From: Phycisphaerales bacterium
GTDB lineage: Bacteria; Planctomycetota; Phycisphaerae; UBA1845; Fen-1342
Direction: 5' to 3'
NCBI GenBank assembly: GCA_022839625.1
Contig: JALHJL010000006.1
Coordinates: 1 to 64,000 of the forward strand
DNA length: 64,000 nucleotides
Part shown: positions 16,445 to 25,487 of the stretch, one piece after another
Position numbering within the stretch: the stretch's first letter is position 1
Layout: each line of letters opens with the position of its first letter
Program-made: the position numbers and the translations under genes
The notes under the pieces: generated by a model
The model's database searches: none
What the model saw: only the letters and a program-made list of their open reading frames with translations
Told to the model about the DNA's origin: nothing

Positions 16445-17410
16445 ATGAGTGCCGAGAAAGTCTTGATTACTCGCCGCGTTCCGCCGCCGGCGGTGGAATT
16501 ATTGCGCGAAGCGGGCTTTGCGATCGACCTCTGCGACCAGGACGACCCGCCTGGCCGCGAGACGCTGCTGGCGCGGGTCCCCGGTGCGGCGGGCCTCGTC
16601 ACGATGTTGAGCGAACGCGTGGATGGCGAGCTGCTGAAAGCGGCCGGCCCGTCGTTGCGCGTCGTGGCCAATTTCGCCGTCGGCTACGACAACATCGACG
16701 TCGCGGCCTGCACGGCGGCCAAGGTGCGCGTCACCAACACGCCCGGCGTCTTGACCGACGCAACCGCGGACCTGGCGTGGGCGCTGATTCTGGCCGCCGC
16801 CCGGCGCGTGGTCGAAGGTGACCGGCTCGTGCGCTCGGGCCAGTGGACCGGCTGGGCGCCCCTGCAGCTCCTGGGGCTGCAACTGACCGGGGCGACGCTG
16901 GGACTGGTCGGCGCCGGCCGTATCGGCACTGCGGTCGGCCTCCGCTCGATGGGCTTTGGGATGCGCGTGCTCTACTCCGACGATCAGGTCAATCGCGAGC
17001 TGGAGCAGCGCGTCGGCGCACAACGCCTGCCCCTGGACCAGCTCATTCCCGCCGCCGACGTGCTCAGCCTGCACGTGCCGCTCACGCCGCAGACCAGACA
17101 CCTCATCAACGCCGCTCGCCTCGCCCGGATGAAAGCGACGGCGATCCTCATCAACACCGCCCGCGGCCCGGTGATCGACGAAGCCGCGCTCGTGGAGGCG
17201 CTGCGGCAGCGGCGAATCGCGGCGGCGGGGTTCGACGTGTATGAGCACGAGCCGCGCTTGACGCCGGGGCTGGCCGAGCTGCCGAACGCGGTCCTGTTGC
17301 CGCACCTCGGCAGCGCCGCAACCGCAACGCGGCAGAAGATGTCCCAGATGGTCGCGGAGAACGTGATCGCCGTGCTGAGCGGCCGTGAGCCGCCCAACCC
17401 GGTCAACTGA
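16445..17410 (+). CDS. D-isomer specific 2-hydroxyacid dehydrogenase (glyoxylate/hydroxypyruvate reductase-like)
   Basis: The protein has 321 residues, the normal family length. ATG at 16445 follows GAGG five bases upstream. The substrate-binding loop is VVANFAVGYDNIDV, the Rossmann motif is GLVGAGRIGTAVG, the catalytic Arg is in LINTARGPVIDE, the Glu in DVYEHEP, and the catalytic His in LPHLGSA. These mark GyaR/GhrB-type reductases of glyoxylate or hydroxypyruvate, though the exact 2-keto acid cannot be told from sequence. It is followed after 54 bases by a GapN-like gene on the same strand, so both may serve three-carbon metabolism. Confidence 0.9.
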   Translation: MSAEKVLITRRVPPPAVELLREAGFAIDLCDQDDPPGRETLLARVPGAAGLVTMLSERVDGELLKAAGPSLRVVANFAVGYDNIDVAACTAAKVRVTNTPGVLTDATADLAWALILAAARRVVEGDRLVRSGQWTGWAPLQLLGLQLTGATLGLVGAGRIGTAVGLRSMGFGMRVLYSDDQVNRELEQRVGAQRLPLDQLIPAADVLSLHVPLTPQTRHLINAARLARMKATAILINTARGPVIDEAALVEALRQRRIAAAGFDVYEHEPRLTPGLAELPNAVLLPHLGSAATATRQKMSQMVAENVIAVLSGREPPNPVN

Positions 17411-17464
17411 GGCGGGCCAGGCGAGCCGGCGGCGGCAACGGCGGCTCAATTGGAGGACACAGCG

Positions 17465-19093
17465 ATGCCTACGCTTGTGAAGTCGCCGGACGCGGTCTTT
17501 CCGACTTCCATCGAGCAAATCCCCCCGGCAGCGCGTGCGGCCTACTACGACGCGGATCATTACCTCGTCGATGGCGAGATTCGCCGCTGGGCGGGCGAGC
17601 GCTGCGAAGTCGTGTCGCCGGTGTGTATTTGCGGCCCCAGCGGGCCGACCCCCTTCCCACTGGGGTGCTATCCCTCCATGACACCCGAGGCGGCGCTGGA
17701 AGCGCTCGCGGCGGCCCGGCGCGCCTATGACCACGGCTGCGGCGCGTGGCCGACGATGTCGGTCGCCGACCGCATCCACCACGTGGAGGCCTTCGTCCCG
17801 CGCATGGAAGCCGTGCGCGACGAGGTGGTGCGCCTGCTGATGTGGGAGATCGGCAAGACGCTCGGCGACGCGCGCAAGGAATTCGACCGGACGGTCGAGT
17901 ACATCCGCGATACGATCGAGGCGCTCAAGGAGCTGGACCGCACCAGCTCGCGCTTTGCCATCGAGCAGGGCTTCGTGGCCCAGATTCGCCGCAGCCCGCT
18001 CGGCGCCGTGCTCTGCATGGGCCCGTACAACTACCCGCTCAACGAGACCTTCACCACGCTCATCCCCGCCCTGATCATGGGCAACACCGTGGTCTTCAAG
18101 CCCCCGAAGTACGGCGTGCTGCTCCACGCCCCCCTGCTGCCGGCCTTCGCCGAGTCATTTCCGCCCGGCGTCGTGAACACGCTCTATGGCGAGGGGCGCA
18201 CGATCATCGGGCCGTTGATGGAGAGCGGCGAGATCGACGTGCTGGCGTTCATCGGCTCGGCGAAGGTGGCGGCGCTTCTCAAGCACCAGCACCCGCGGCC
18301 GAATCGCCTGCGCTGCGTGCTGGGGCTCGAGGCCAAGAACCCGGCCGTGATCCTGCCGGACGCGGACCTCGACCTGGCCGTCAGCGAATGCGTGCTCGGG
18401 GCGCTCTCCTACAACGGCCAGCGGTGTACCGCGATCAAGATCATCTTCGTGCACCAGAGCGTCGCCGACGCGTTCTGCGCCCGGCTCAGCGACGCCGTGG
18501 GGCAACTTCAGGTGGGGATGCCGTGGGAAGAAGGCGTGAAGATCACGCCGTTGCCCGAGGACGGCAAGCCGGCGTGGCTCAAGCGGCTCGTGGACGAAGC
18601 CGTGGCCGGCGGCGCCCGCATCCTCAACGCGGGCGGCGGCGTGATCGACCAGACGCTGTATTACCCGGCAGTGCTGTACCCGGCCGCGCCGGCGACGGAG
18701 GTCTGCCAGGTCGAGCAGTTCGGCCCGGTCGTGCCCGTGCTGCCCTACGTCGATGAGCAGGAAGTGATCGACTGGACCATCCGCTCCCCGGCCGGGCAAC
18801 AGGCGGCGCTGTTCGGCCGCGACCCGCGGCGGCTCAGCCGCCTGATCGACCCGCTGGTGAACCAGGTCTGCCGCGTGAACATCAACAGCCAGTGCCAGCG
18901 CGGGCCGGACAAGTTCCCGTTCACCGGCCGTAAGGACTCGGCGGAGGGCACGCTGTCGGTCTCGGACGCTCTGCGCGTCTTCTCGATTCGCAGTCTTGTG
19001 GCGGCGAAGACCACCGAGGCCAACGAGCAAGTGGTGTCGCAGATCGTCTCCGGCCGGCACTCGAAGTTTCTGTCGACGGACTTCATCTTCTAA
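17465..19093 (+). CDS. gapN: NADP-dependent non-phosphorylating glyceraldehyde-3-phosphate dehydrogenase (GapN-like)
   Basis: I choose ATG 17465 (542 residues, MPTLVKSPDAVFP...) because GGAGG sits eight bases upstream. It is an aldehyde dehydrogenase superfamily member: the catalytic Cys is in SYNGQRCTAIKI, the general base Glu in LGLEAKNPAVIL, and the oxyanion Asn region is MGPYNYPLNE. The NGQRCTA-K signature and the CPxTG-like C-terminal GRKDSAEGTLSVSDALRVFSIRS point to GapN rather than a general aldehyde dehydrogenase. GapN oxidises glyceraldehyde-3-phosphate directly to 3-phosphoglycerate, making NADPH and skipping ATP formation. Slightly longer than typical GapN because of N-terminal and C-terminal extensions. 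Confidence 0.85.
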   Translation: MPTLVKSPDAVFPTSIEQIPPAARAAYYDADHYLVDGEIRRWAGERCEVVSPVCICGPSGPTPFPLGCYPSMTPEAALEALAAARRAYDHGCGAWPTMSVADRIHHVEAFVPRMEAVRDEVVRLLMWEIGKTLGDARKEFDRTVEYIRDTIEALKELDRTSSRFAIEQGFVAQIRRSPLGAVLCMGPYNYPLNETFTTLIPALIMGNTVVFKPPKYGVLLHAPLLPAFAESFPPGVVNTLYGEGRTIIGPLMESGEIDVLAFIGSAKVAALLKHQHPRPNRLRCVLGLEAKNPAVILPDADLDLAVSECVLGALSYNGQRCTAIKIIFVHQSVADAFCARLSDAVGQLQVGMPWEEGVKITPLPEDGKPAWLKRLVDEAVAGGARILNAGGGVIDQTLYYPAVLYPAAPATEVCQVEQFGPVVPVLPYVDEQEVIDWTIRSPAGQQAALFGRDPRRLSRLIDPLVNQVCRVNINSQCQRGPDKFPFTGRKDSAEGTLSVSDALRVFSIRSLVAAKTTEANEQVVSQIVSGRHSKFLSTDFIF

Positions 19094-19354
19094 CCCGCAC
19101 ATCTCATGAGTGTTGAGCAACTCGCTGCGCGGGCACGGGGAGTGCTGCGCAGCGCGGCGTGCCGGCTCACTTGCGGCGTCGTGCTTTGAGGCCGGGACGC
19201 AATGCTGCGATCCGGCATTGCGCCCCGTGTGGTGCGACCGCGCCGAAATTCGCCCGTTACTTCGGCCGCGGAGGCGGTGCCCGGAGTGCGGCGAAACCCA
19301 ACTCCTGGACGTCACGCGGGAGGAACTCGCGCCTGCCGTCGCAGTGCTTGTGGA

Positions 19355-22300
19355 TCAGACCCGCGAGCCCGCCCCCCGCGGCCCGCAGCACAGCACCCCC
19401 TGCACGCCGGCGAGCGCGCCCACCGCGCCCACGAATTCGTCCGACGGATCGACGCCGACGTTGTCTCGCGATTTAACCAGCGCGGTCCAGCCCGCCGGCG
19501 AGGCCACCTCCAAGTACACCGGGCAGTTGCCGCGGTGCGTGCGGCAGAGTTGCCGCAGCGCCGGCAGGACCTCCATCGTACCCGGTGCACTGCACAGCTT
19601 GATGACCACCTCGCGCGCGTATTCCTGTCGCGCCCGCTCGATCGGCACCACGCGGGCCGTACGGATGCTCGGCTCCTCGCGCCGGCGATCGACCGCCCCC
19701 TCTGTGAAGACGACCGCATCGGGCTTGAGCACGGGCAGGACGTCCGGCTGCTGGCCGGGAAACACGATCACGTCGGTCGAGCCGGCGAAGTCCTCGATCG
19801 TCGCGATGTACAGCTTCTTGCCGGCCGAGCGGCCGGTGCGAATGGCCACGCTGCGCACGCGGGCCACCAGCCCGCCCAGCACGACCTGTTGCCCGTCCGA
19901 CAGCCGTTCCAGCCCGGCCGTGTCGCTGGTGCTGAACCGGCGAATCAGCTCCTCGTACTGTGTCAGCGGATGCTTGGTGATGTAGAAGCCCAGCGTGGCC
20001 TTCTCGTACGCGAGCATCTCTGCGTCGGTCCATTCGTCGTGCCCGATCGGCGGCGGAGGCGCCGGGGCCGCGGCGGCGAATCCGCCGAACATGCTGAGCT
20101 GTCCCGCCCGCTGGTCGCGCTGCGCCTCCTGGCCGAGCTCGATGGCGTTGTCGAGCACGTTGATGAGCGCGCGGCGCATGGCGCCCGTGCAATCGAAGGC
20201 CCCGGACTTGATGAGCGCCTCGATGACCGCCTTGTTGACGCAGGTCAGGTCGACGCGCTCGCAGAAGTCGTAGAGGTCGCGGAACGGCCCGCCCGCGCGC
20301 CTGGCCTCCAGGATGGCCTGCACCGCCTTGTGCCCCACTCCGCTGATCGCGGCCAGGCCGAAGCAGATGAAGCCGGAGGGGCCGAGGGGCCGAGGGGCCG
20401 AGGGGCCGAGGGAACCGCCGTCCGCCCGACCCTTGGCCCCTTGGCCCCTCGGCCCCTTGGCCCCTTCGTATACGACGGTAAACGCCTCCTCGCTCTCATT
20501 CACGTTCGGCGGGTGAATGGGGATGCTCATCCGCCGGCATTCGTCGATGTACTCGGCCACCTTGTCGGTGCTGCCGCTCTCGTACGTGAGCAGCGCCGCC
20601 ATGAACTCGACCGGGTAATACGTCTTCAGGTACGCCGTCTGGAAGGCGACGAGCGCATAGCCGGTGGAATGTGCCTTGTTGAACGCGTAGCCGCCGAACT
20701 TGAGCACATCCTGAAAGATCTGCTCGGCGACCTCGCGCGTCACGCCGTTGGCCAGCGCCCCCTCGAGGAACGGCGCGTGCTCCGCCTCGATCATGGCCTC
20801 CTTCTTCTTGGAGATGGCCTTCGCCAGGCGGAATGCGCGGCGCAGCGGCACGTTGCCCAGCCGGTTCACCAGCCGCGACACCTGCTCCTGGTAGACCATG
20901 ATCCCGTACGTCTCGGCGAGCACCTCGGTCATGATCGGGTGCGGCGTGGTCCAGGACTTGCGGCCGTGCTTCCGCGCGACGTACTCGTCGATGTACTCCA
21001 TGGGGCCGGGGCGGAAGAGGGCATTGGCGGCGATCAGGTCCTCGATGCGGTTCGGCCTCATCTTCATGAGCACGTCGCGCATCCCGCCCGACTCGAACTG
21101 GAACACGCCCCGCGTCTGCCCGCTGGCCAGCAGCTCGTAGACGCGCGGGTCGGCGAGATCGAGCTTGTCCAGGTCGATCGTCACGCCGTGGTGTTTCTTG
21201 ACAAGCTGGCACGTCAGGTGAATCTGCGACAGGGTGCGCAGGCCGAGGAAGTCCATCTTCAGCAGGCCGACCTTCTCGACCGTGGGACCTTCGAACTGCG
21301 TGGTCGTTTCCTTGGAATCGGCGGGCTTGTGCAGCGGGATGAGCGTGTCCAGCGGGACGTCCGCGATGACCACGCCCGCCGCGTGCACCGAGGGATGCCG
21401 CGCCAGACCTTCGAGCCGCCGGCCGATGTCGAGTACCCGGCGGATCGTGGGGTCCTGGTCCCGGAGCCGCCGCAACTCCGGCTCGCGCTCCAGGGCCTTC
21501 TCGATCGTCATCTTGAGCTCTTCGGGCACGAGCTTGGCGATCCGGTCGGCCTCCGCCAGCGGCACCTCGAGCGCCCGGCAGATGTCGCGAATCGCGGCCC
21601 GGGCCTTCAGCCGCCCGAACGTGATGATCTGGGCGACGTGACCGTACTTCTCGCGGACGTAGTTGATCACGTCGGCCCGCCGGTCCTGGCAGATGTCGAT
21701 GTCGATGTCGGGCATCTCGTCGCGCTCCGGGTCCATGAAGCGCTCGAAGTACAGCCCGTACCGCAGCGGATCGACCCCGCTCACACCCAGGCAGTATCCC
21801 ACCACCGTGCTGCACCCGCTGCCGCGCGCGACCGCCGGAATGTCGTGCTTGCGGGCGAACTCGACGAAGTCCCACACGATCAGGAAGTAGCTGCTGAAGC
21901 CTTTCGACTTGATTACGTCCAGCTCGTAGTCGATGCGCTCCCGCAGCTCGTCGGTGAGTTCCGCATAGCGCCGCCGTGCGCCCGCATAGACCAGCTCCCG
22001 CAGGTAGTCGTCGGCCGACCGGCCGCCGGGGGGCGTGAACTTCGGCGCGAAACGCTTCGTGAAATCGAACTCGACGTTGCACAGGTCCGCGATCCGCAGC
22101 GTGTTCTCCAGTGCCTCGGGATACGCCCCCAGGGCGGTCGCCATTTCCGCCGGCGACTTCAGGTAGAACTGATCGGCGTCGAACTTGAACCGCTTGGGGT
22201 CGCTGAGCCGTGCACGCGTCGCGATGCAGCACAAGACCTCGTGGGCCTCAACGTCGTCATGACTCAGGTAGTGCACATCGTTGGTGGCGACCATGCCCAC

Positions 22301-22945
22301 GCCCAACCGGCGGGCCAGCCCCGCCAGCTCCGGATTGATCTCGCGCTGCTCGGGCAGCCCGTGGTCCTGAAGCTCGATGAAGAAACGATCCGGGCCGAAG
22401 ATGCTCAGGTACTCCTCGGCCAACTGCTTGGCCGCGGCCAGGTTCCGCTTGCACAGCGCCTGCGGGATCTCGCCCCCCAGGCACGTGCTCGTGCAGATCA
22501 GGCCATCGGATAGCTCGCGCAGCACCACCTTGTCGATCCGCGGCTTGTAGTAGAAGCCCTCCAGGTAGCCGATACTTGCCAGCTTGATGAGGTTACGGTA
22601 GCCGGCGAGGTTCTGTGCCAAGAGCAGCAGGTGATAACTTGCTTCGCTGAGGCCGCGCGCCTCGCGGTCACGCCGGTCGCCCGGCGCCATGTAAACCTCG
22701 CAGCCGATGATCGGCTTGATGCCCGCGGCCTGCGCGGCGGAGTAGAAGTCGATCGCCCCGAACAGGTTCCCGTGATCGGTTACGGCCACCGCAGGCATCT
22801 GCAAACGCTTGCAGGCCGCCACGAGATCCTTGATCCGGCACGCCCCGTCCAGCAACGAATACTCGGTGTGCACGTGCAGGTGTACGAAGGGCGGCGACTT
22901 GGAGAGCGTATCGGGCACGGCGTCAGGCGTTCCACGAGCGAGCAC
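19355..22945 (-). CDS. dnaE: DNA polymerase III subunit alpha
   Basis: The protein has 1196 residues, typical for DnaE. It begins with a PHP domain (HLHVHTEYSLLDGAC, VTDHGNLFGAIDFY) and continues with the polymerase palm, whose catalytic carboxylates lie in DEMPDIDIDICQDRR, then fingers, the tandem helix-hairpin-helix part (ISGVGHKAV) and an OB-fold toward the end (QQVVLGGLVARVRS). Both candidate starts are GTG (22945 or 22918) with weak upstream signals. About 30 residues (AKGPRGQGAKGRADGGSLGP and following) replace the short turn that normally precedes the FGLAAIxxVG motif; they are encoded by a dispersed repeat at 20375-20466. The gene is otherwise intact and is presumably the replicative polymerase. 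Confidence 0.95.
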   Translation of the reverse strand: MLARGTPDAVPDTLSKSPPFVHLHVHTEYSLLDGACRIKDLVAACKRLQMPAVAVTDHGNLFGAIDFYSAAQAAGIKPIIGCEVYMAPGDRRDREARGLSEASYHLLLLAQNLAGYRNLIKLASIGYLEGFYYKPRIDKVVLRELSDGLICTSTCLGGEIPQALCKRNLAAAKQLAEEYLSIFGPDRFFIELQDHGLPEQREINPELAGLARRLGVGMVATNDVHYLSHDDVEAHEVLCCIATRARLSDPKRFKFDADQFYLKSPAEMATALGAYPEALENTLRIADLCNVEFDFTKRFAPKFTPPGGRSADDYLRELVYAGARRRYAELTDELRERIDYELDVIKSKGFSSYFLIVWDFVEFARKHDIPAVARGSGCSTVVGYCLGVSGVDPLRYGLYFERFMDPERDEMPDIDIDICQDRRADVINYVREKYGHVAQIITFGRLKARAAIRDICRALEVPLAEADRIAKLVPEELKMTIEKALEREPELRRLRDQDPTIRRVLDIGRRLEGLARHPSVHAAGVVIADVPLDTLIPLHKPADSKETTTQFEGPTVEKVGLLKMDFLGLRTLSQIHLTCQLVKKHHGVTIDLDKLDLADPRVYELLASGQTRGVFQFESGGMRDVLMKMRPNRIEDLIAANALFRPGPMEYIDEYVARKHGRKSWTTPHPIMTEVLAETYGIMVYQEQVSRLVNRLGNVPLRRAFRLAKAISKKKEAMIEAEHAPFLEGALANGVTREVAEQIFQDVLKFGGYAFNKAHSTGYALVAFQTAYLKTYYPVEFMAALLTYESGSTDKVAEYIDECRRMSIPIHPPNVNESEEAFTVVYEGAKGPRGQGAKGRADGGSLGPSAPRPLGPSGFICFGLAAISGVGHKAVQAILEARRAGGPFRDLYDFCERVDLTCVNKAVIEALIKSGAFDCTGAMRRALINVLDNAIELGQEAQRDQRAGQLSMFGGFAAAAPAPPPPIGHDEWTDAEMLAYEKATLGFYITKHPLTQYEELIRRFSTSDTAGLERLSDGQQVVLGGLVARVRSVAIRTGRSAGKKLYIATIEDFAGSTDVIVFPGQQPDVLPVLKPDAVVFTEGAVDRRREEPSIRTARVVPIERARQEYAREVVIKLCSAPGTMEVLPALRQLCRTHRGNCPVYLEVASPAGWTALVKSRDNVGVDPSDEFVGAVGALAGVQGVLCCGPRGAGSRV
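20375..20466. repeat. In-frame dispersed repeat inside dnaE
   Basis: The left half is a tandem of aggggccg/gaggggcc units and the right half is their inverted counterpart (cttggccc/ctcggccc), giving a large imperfect palindrome of about 90 bases. It encodes the low-complexity loop described for dnaE. A related run (cccttggtcccttgatccc) occurs at 62191-62246 at a gene end. The insertion is in phase and leaves the conserved motifs on both sides whole. Confidence 0.8.
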
Positions 22946-23118
22946 AACCGGGTCCGCCCGATGCTACGCCAGACGCCACCCGTTGGCAAACCACTGTTGC
23001 TGGCCGCGGCATTGCGGGTGCCAAGGACGCTCCATCTTCGGATATCTTCACGGGCAGCTTGTCGCGCCGCCGTGCCACTGGCAGCTTGCTGCGGCGGCGT
23101 GCCAGCGACAGTCACGGC

Positions 23119-23429
23119 AGGGCAGGTGGAATCCGCCGCGGCGGATGCAACCTGCCACGGCTCGCTTGCGTGCTATGCGTCCTCCGCCCGTTCCAGCCAC
23201 ATCGCCTCGGCCGCCCCCAGATCGCCGGCAGGTTTCGGCCGTGGTGCGGCCTCCACCTGCCTTACGTGCTGCACACGGGAAGGGATTCCCGCCCAAGTGG
23301 GTGCGAGAAGGGATTCTCGCACCAGTCGCGGTAGGGCAGGTGGAATCCGCCGCGGCGGATGCAACCTGCCACGGTTCGCCTGCGTGCTATGCGTCCTCCG
23401 CCCGTTCCAGCCACATCGCCTCGGCCGCC
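23119..23429. repeat. 97-base direct duplication including the 3' end of the ABC-F gene, with palindromic repeats
   Basis: Bases 23119-23215 and 23333-23429 are nearly identical (two differences) and 214 bases apart. Each contains the palindrome atccgccgcggcggat flanked by gcaggt/acctgc arms, followed by the last codons of the ABC-F gene; copy two is the real gene end, copy one is an orphan duplicate. Between them lie a ggtgcgagaagggattctcgcacc palindrome and a diverged gcaggt...ggccgtggtgcggcc...acctgc element. The gene-free stretch 22946-23386 is therefore almost entirely repeats; it also holds a partial ccactggcagcttgctg element near 23074. Confidence 0.8.
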
Positions 23430-25378
23430 GCGAGTTCCTCCCGCAGCGCGTCGTACTCGGCCCGCAGCTCGTTCACCGCAGCCACGTCGCGGTAGAGCCG
23501 CGGGTCGCCGAAACGCTCCTGCACCTTCGCCAGGCGCCCCTCACGTTCGGCGATGTACGCCTCCAGCTCGGCCAGCGTCAGCTTGAGCAGCGGCGAGCGC
23601 GGGCCGCCGGGCTTGGGCGGCTTACGTTTGCCGCGCGCGGCTGCCCCGGCGCCGCGGGCTGCGGCCGCCTTGGAATCGCGAGCTGCGGCGCGGGCGGCCT
23701 CCTCCTCGGCCCGCACCCGTTCCACCTGCTCGATGTAGTACGAGTAGTTGCCGTGGTAGAGCTGCACGCCCTCGGTCCGCATGACGAGCAGCTTGTCCAC
23801 GACACGATCGAGGAAGTAGCGGTCGTGGCTGACCGTGACGACCGTGCCGGCGAACTCGAGCAGCGCCTGCTCCAGCGCCTCGCGCGACGGGATGTCCAGG
23901 TGGTTCGTCGGCTCATCCAGGATCAGGACGTCCGGCGCCGTGAGAATCAACTTCATGAACCGCACCCGCGACTGCTCGCCGCCGGACAGTTGCCCGATCT
24001 TCTTGAACGGGTCTTCGTCCGTGAAGAGAAACCGCGCGGCGTAGTTGCGGGCGTCGCGTTCGAGGAAGTCCGGCCGCAGCTCGCAGATTGCGTCCACGAT
24101 GGTCTGGCCGGGGTCCAGCTCGGCCGGCTCCTGGGCGAAGTAGCCGATGCGCGCCGTCGGGGCGACGTACACGCTCCCCGCCTCGGACCTGACCTCGCCC
24201 AGGATGATCCGAAGCAAGGTGGTCTTGCCGGTCCCGTTCGGCCCGGTGATCCCGAGCCGCTCGCCCGCGTGAACGATCAGCTCGAGGTCGTCGAAGAGGA
24301 CTTTGTCGCCGTACTGTTTGCGGAGTCCCGCCAGTCGCACCAGTTCCTTGCCGCGCTGGACCTTCCGGGTCGCTTCCGCAAAGCGAAGCCTGAAGGTCTG
24401 CTGCTCCGCGGGCCGCTCCGTCGCCAGCTCGCCGGCCCCCAGGCGCCGTTCCAGCCGCGTGCGCCGGCCCTTGGCGACCTCGGTGCGCTTCGAGGCGATG
24501 TGCCGGGCGATGAAGGCCTGCTCCTTGGCGATCAGCGCCTGGTCGTGCTCGTATTGCCGGAGCGCGGTGACGTGGCGCAGCGCGCGTGCCTGGACGTAGG
24601 CCGAGTAATTGCCGAGGCAGGAGTGAACTTGCGCGCCCCGGCCGGCGGCCGGCGGCACGATCTCGATCGTGCGTTCCGCGAGCCGGTCCAGCAGGTAGCG
24701 GTCGTGCGACACGATCACCGCTCCGCCGTGATGCCCCGCCAGGAATTTCTCCAGCCACTGCACTGCGTCGATGTCCAGGTGATTGGTGGGCTCGTCCAAC
24801 AGCAGAAAGGGCGGGCCGCCGACGCCGCCGAACGCAACGCGCAGCAGCAGCTTGGCCAGCGCCGCCCGGCACTTCTGGCCGCCGGACAGGACGGCGATCG
24901 GCAAGTCGTAGTCCGCGGGCTCAAAGCCGAGCCCGCCGAGAACTTCGTTGATGCGCTGCTCGACCTGGTATCCGCCGGCCGCCTCGAAGCGTGCCCGCTG
25001 CCGGTCATACTGGGCCATCAGGTCTTGCACGCGCTCGGCGTCGCGTTCGGCGGCAATGCTCTCCGCCAGCGCGGCCAGCTTGTGTTCAAGGCTGAGCACG
25101 TCCGCCACGGCCTCAGCGACCGCGTCGTGCAAGGTTGCCCCCGCGGCGATGTCGGGCTCCTGGGGCAGGTACCCCACTTCCAGCCCGCGGGTCCGCGTGA
25201 CCGTGCCCGCATCGGGCGCCAGCTCGCCCGTGATCAGCCGGAACAGCGTGGTCTTGCCGACGCCGTTCGCCCCGACCAGGGCGGCGATCTGGCCGGTGTG
25301 CAATTCGAGCGAGACGTCCGCGAGCACGACCCGCGGGCCGAACTGCTTTCCGGCGTTCTGGAGGCGAATCGTACCCAT
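23387..25378 (-). CDS. ABC-F family ATPase (Uup/YdiF-like)
   Basis: The protein has 663 residues with two nucleotide-binding domains and no membrane segments. Domain 1 has Walker A GANGVGKTT, signature LSGGQKCRAALAK and Walker B FLLLDEPTNHLDI; domain 2 has GPNGTGKTT, LSGGEQSRVRFMK and VLILDEPTNHLDI. The linker between them is charged (ASKRTEVAKGRRTRLERR), as expected for the P-site tRNA interaction motif, and the C-terminal 90 residues form a basic stretch and coiled coil (LTLAELEAYIAEREGRLAKV). ABC-F proteins act on the ribosome or on DNA repair intermediates (Uup) rather than in transport. The last 14 or so codons are duplicated downstream at 23170-23215. Confidence 0.93.
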   Translation of the reverse strand: MGTIRLQNAGKQFGPRVVLADVSLELHTGQIAALVGANGVGKTTLFRLITGELAPDAGTVTRTRGLEVGYLPQEPDIAAGATLHDAVAEAVADVLSLEHKLAALAESIAAERDAERVQDLMAQYDRQRARFEAAGGYQVEQRINEVLGGLGFEPADYDLPIAVLSGGQKCRAALAKLLLRVAFGGVGGPPFLLLDEPTNHLDIDAVQWLEKFLAGHHGGAVIVSHDRYLLDRLAERTIEIVPPAAGRGAQVHSCLGNYSAYVQARALRHVTALRQYEHDQALIAKEQAFIARHIASKRTEVAKGRRTRLERRLGAGELATERPAEQQTFRLRFAEATRKVQRGKELVRLAGLRKQYGDKVLFDDLELIVHAGERLGITGPNGTGKTTLLRIILGEVRSEAGSVYVAPTARIGYFAQEPAELDPGQTIVDAICELRPDFLERDARNYAARFLFTDEDPFKKIGQLSGGEQSRVRFMKLILTAPDVLILDEPTNHLDIPSREALEQALLEFAGTVVTVSHDRYFLDRVVDKLLVMRTEGVQLYHGNYSYYIEQVERVRAEEEAARAAARDSKAAAARGAGAAARGKRKPPKPGGPRSPLLKLTLAELEAYIAEREGRLAKVQERFGDPRLYRDVAAVNELRAEYDALREELAAAEAMWLERAEDA

Positions 25379-25487
25379 GGAGCCATCCTAACATGGCCGC
25401 GGGCCGGCACGAAACCCGCGGCGCAAGGGCGCAGAAGTTGCCCTTGGCGCGCGGGCGTGCGCTTCCGATCTGAACGATTGGAGACTT

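Noticed and set aside
19202..22513. 1103-codon open frame opposite dnaE
   Set aside because: It is antisense to dnaE with Arg/Ala/Val/Leu-rich composition and no domain; in GC-rich DNA the opposite strand stays open because stop codons are rare.
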